64,000 bases of DNA from an uncultured Pseudomonadota bacterium (GTDB taxonomy: Bacteria > Bdellovibrionota_C > UBA2361 > CALMIO01). Location of the stretch: positions 140,673 to 204,672 of the forward strand of contig CALMIO010000003.1 of the NCBI GenBank assembly GCA_937864035.1, given 5' to 3'. Positions within the stretch are counted from its first letter, which is position 1. Each line of letters begins with the position of its first letter. The translations under genes and the position numbers were made by a program. The notes beneath the pieces are model-generated. The model was not told the DNA's origin and did no database searches. It saw only the letters and a list, made by a program, of their open reading frames with translations. Of this stretch, positions 63,712 to 64,000 are shown in pieces.

Positions 63712-64000
63712 ATGTTTCAAAATCTAATCAAATTATTAGAGATTGTAATTGCTGAGGGCGCGAAGCTGGGATTATCGCAAAAAATATATGTAGTTGGTGG
63801 AGCCGCTAGAGATTTACTTCGTGGCGAGAGAGACTTAAGTGATATAGATTTTGTGACCACTGCCAGCATAAACAAATTGGTGGAGAGGGTCGTCAGCAAA
63901 ACTAATGGAGTAACAAAATTCTTTCCCAAATTTTTAACCGCTAAAATCGTCGAACCTAGTTTGATTGGGGGTTTTAAAAATATTGATTTTGCCAGCGCGC
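63712..64000 (+). CDS. CCA-adding enzyme / poly(A) polymerase family (partial, N-terminal part)
   Basis: The first 96 codons of a class II nucleotidyltransferase; the gene runs off the right edge. It reads IYVVGGAARDLLRGERDLSD followed by IDFVTT, the GGxxRD and DxD motifs of the head domain that bind nucleotide and metals. It is either a tRNA CCA-adding enzyme or poly(A) polymerase; the window cannot decide. The encoded tRNA-Arg lacks CCA, so the genome needs a CCA-adding enzyme. Confidence 0.9.
   Translation, partial: MFQNLIKLLEIVIAEGAKLGLSQKIYVVGGAARDLLRGERDLSDIDFVTTASINKLVERVVSKTNGVTKFFPKFLTAKIVEPSLIGGFKNIDFASA

Noticed and set aside
63717-63929. 70-codon open frame on the minus strand at the right edge
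   Set aside because: It is the shadow of the nucleotidyltransferase gene that starts at 63712 on the plus strand and carries clear GGxxRD and DxD motifs.
1-64000. CRISPR arrays, rRNA genes, insertion sequences, prophage or defence genes
   Set aside because: No regularly spaced repeats, transposase or integrase motifs, rRNA sequences or known defence proteins were seen in either strand.

Overview
The window comes from an AT-rich Gram-negative bacterium. Evidence for an outer membrane is the MlaA lipoprotein with MlaF/MlaE transporter parts, several lipobox lipoproteins, a LolB-like protein, and two sets of type IV pilus minor pseudopilins. Gene content (STPK and PP2C-like genes, PilV/W/X sets, an IHF-like protein) fits a 'deltaproteobacterium-like' lineage, but I cannot name the phylum. 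EF-Tu carries an unusual switch I sequence that I associate with some Planctomycetes, so placement should rest on a tree of the ribosomal proteins.

Region 1 (1-17.8 kb, minus strand) is a fused str-S10-spc-alpha ribosomal cluster: rpsL-rpsG-fusA-tuf-rpsJ-rplC-rplD-rplW-rplB-rpsS-rplV-rpsC-rplP-rpmC-rpsQ-rplN-rplX-rplE-rpsH-rplF-rplR-rpsE-rpmD-rplO-secY-adk-rpmJ-rpsM-rpsK. The usual rpsN between rplE and rpsH is missing, and neither map nor infA lies between adk and rpmJ. A near-consensus promoter lies about 405 bases before rpsL, giving a long structured leader, and internal promoters are visible before tuf and between rplB and rpsS.

Region 2 (17.8-33.3 kb) holds an orphan 330-residue gene, a lexA-recA pair, an AhpD-like gene, a PRMT-like methyltransferase, a 1315-residue secreted protein with two subtilase domains whose catalytic residues are all replaced, a PP2C-like phosphatase followed by a Ser/Thr kinase, tRNA-Glu(CTC), and a TPR lipoprotein with a LolB-like lipoprotein.

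Region 3 (33-44.5 kb, minus) has trmB, two separate four-gene minor pseudopilin cassettes (34.1-37.6 and 40.3-43.9 kb), and between them mlaA, efp and a metallohydrolase-like gene. Upstream of the second cassette are a small secreted protein and a sequence able to form a long, structured leader RNA.

Region 4 (44.5-58.1 kb, mostly minus) carries nfo, the queA-tgt-yajC-secD-secF block, slipin-nfeD, an IHF/HU gene, tRNA-Arg(CCT), an M23 lipoprotein, a J-domain protein, rsmC and a MoxR-like AAA+ ATPase.

Region 5 (58.2-64 kb) has pepP-alr (plus), a 120-base tandem duplication ending in a perfect hairpin, mlaF/mlaE with two lipoproteins (minus), and the start of a CCA-adding/poly(A) polymerase gene (plus). 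Base skew of the plus strand changes sign near 57-59 kb: C and A dominate to the left, G and T to the right, even for genes in the same orientation. This is what a replication origin would produce, and it agrees with the ribosomal cluster pointing away from that site.
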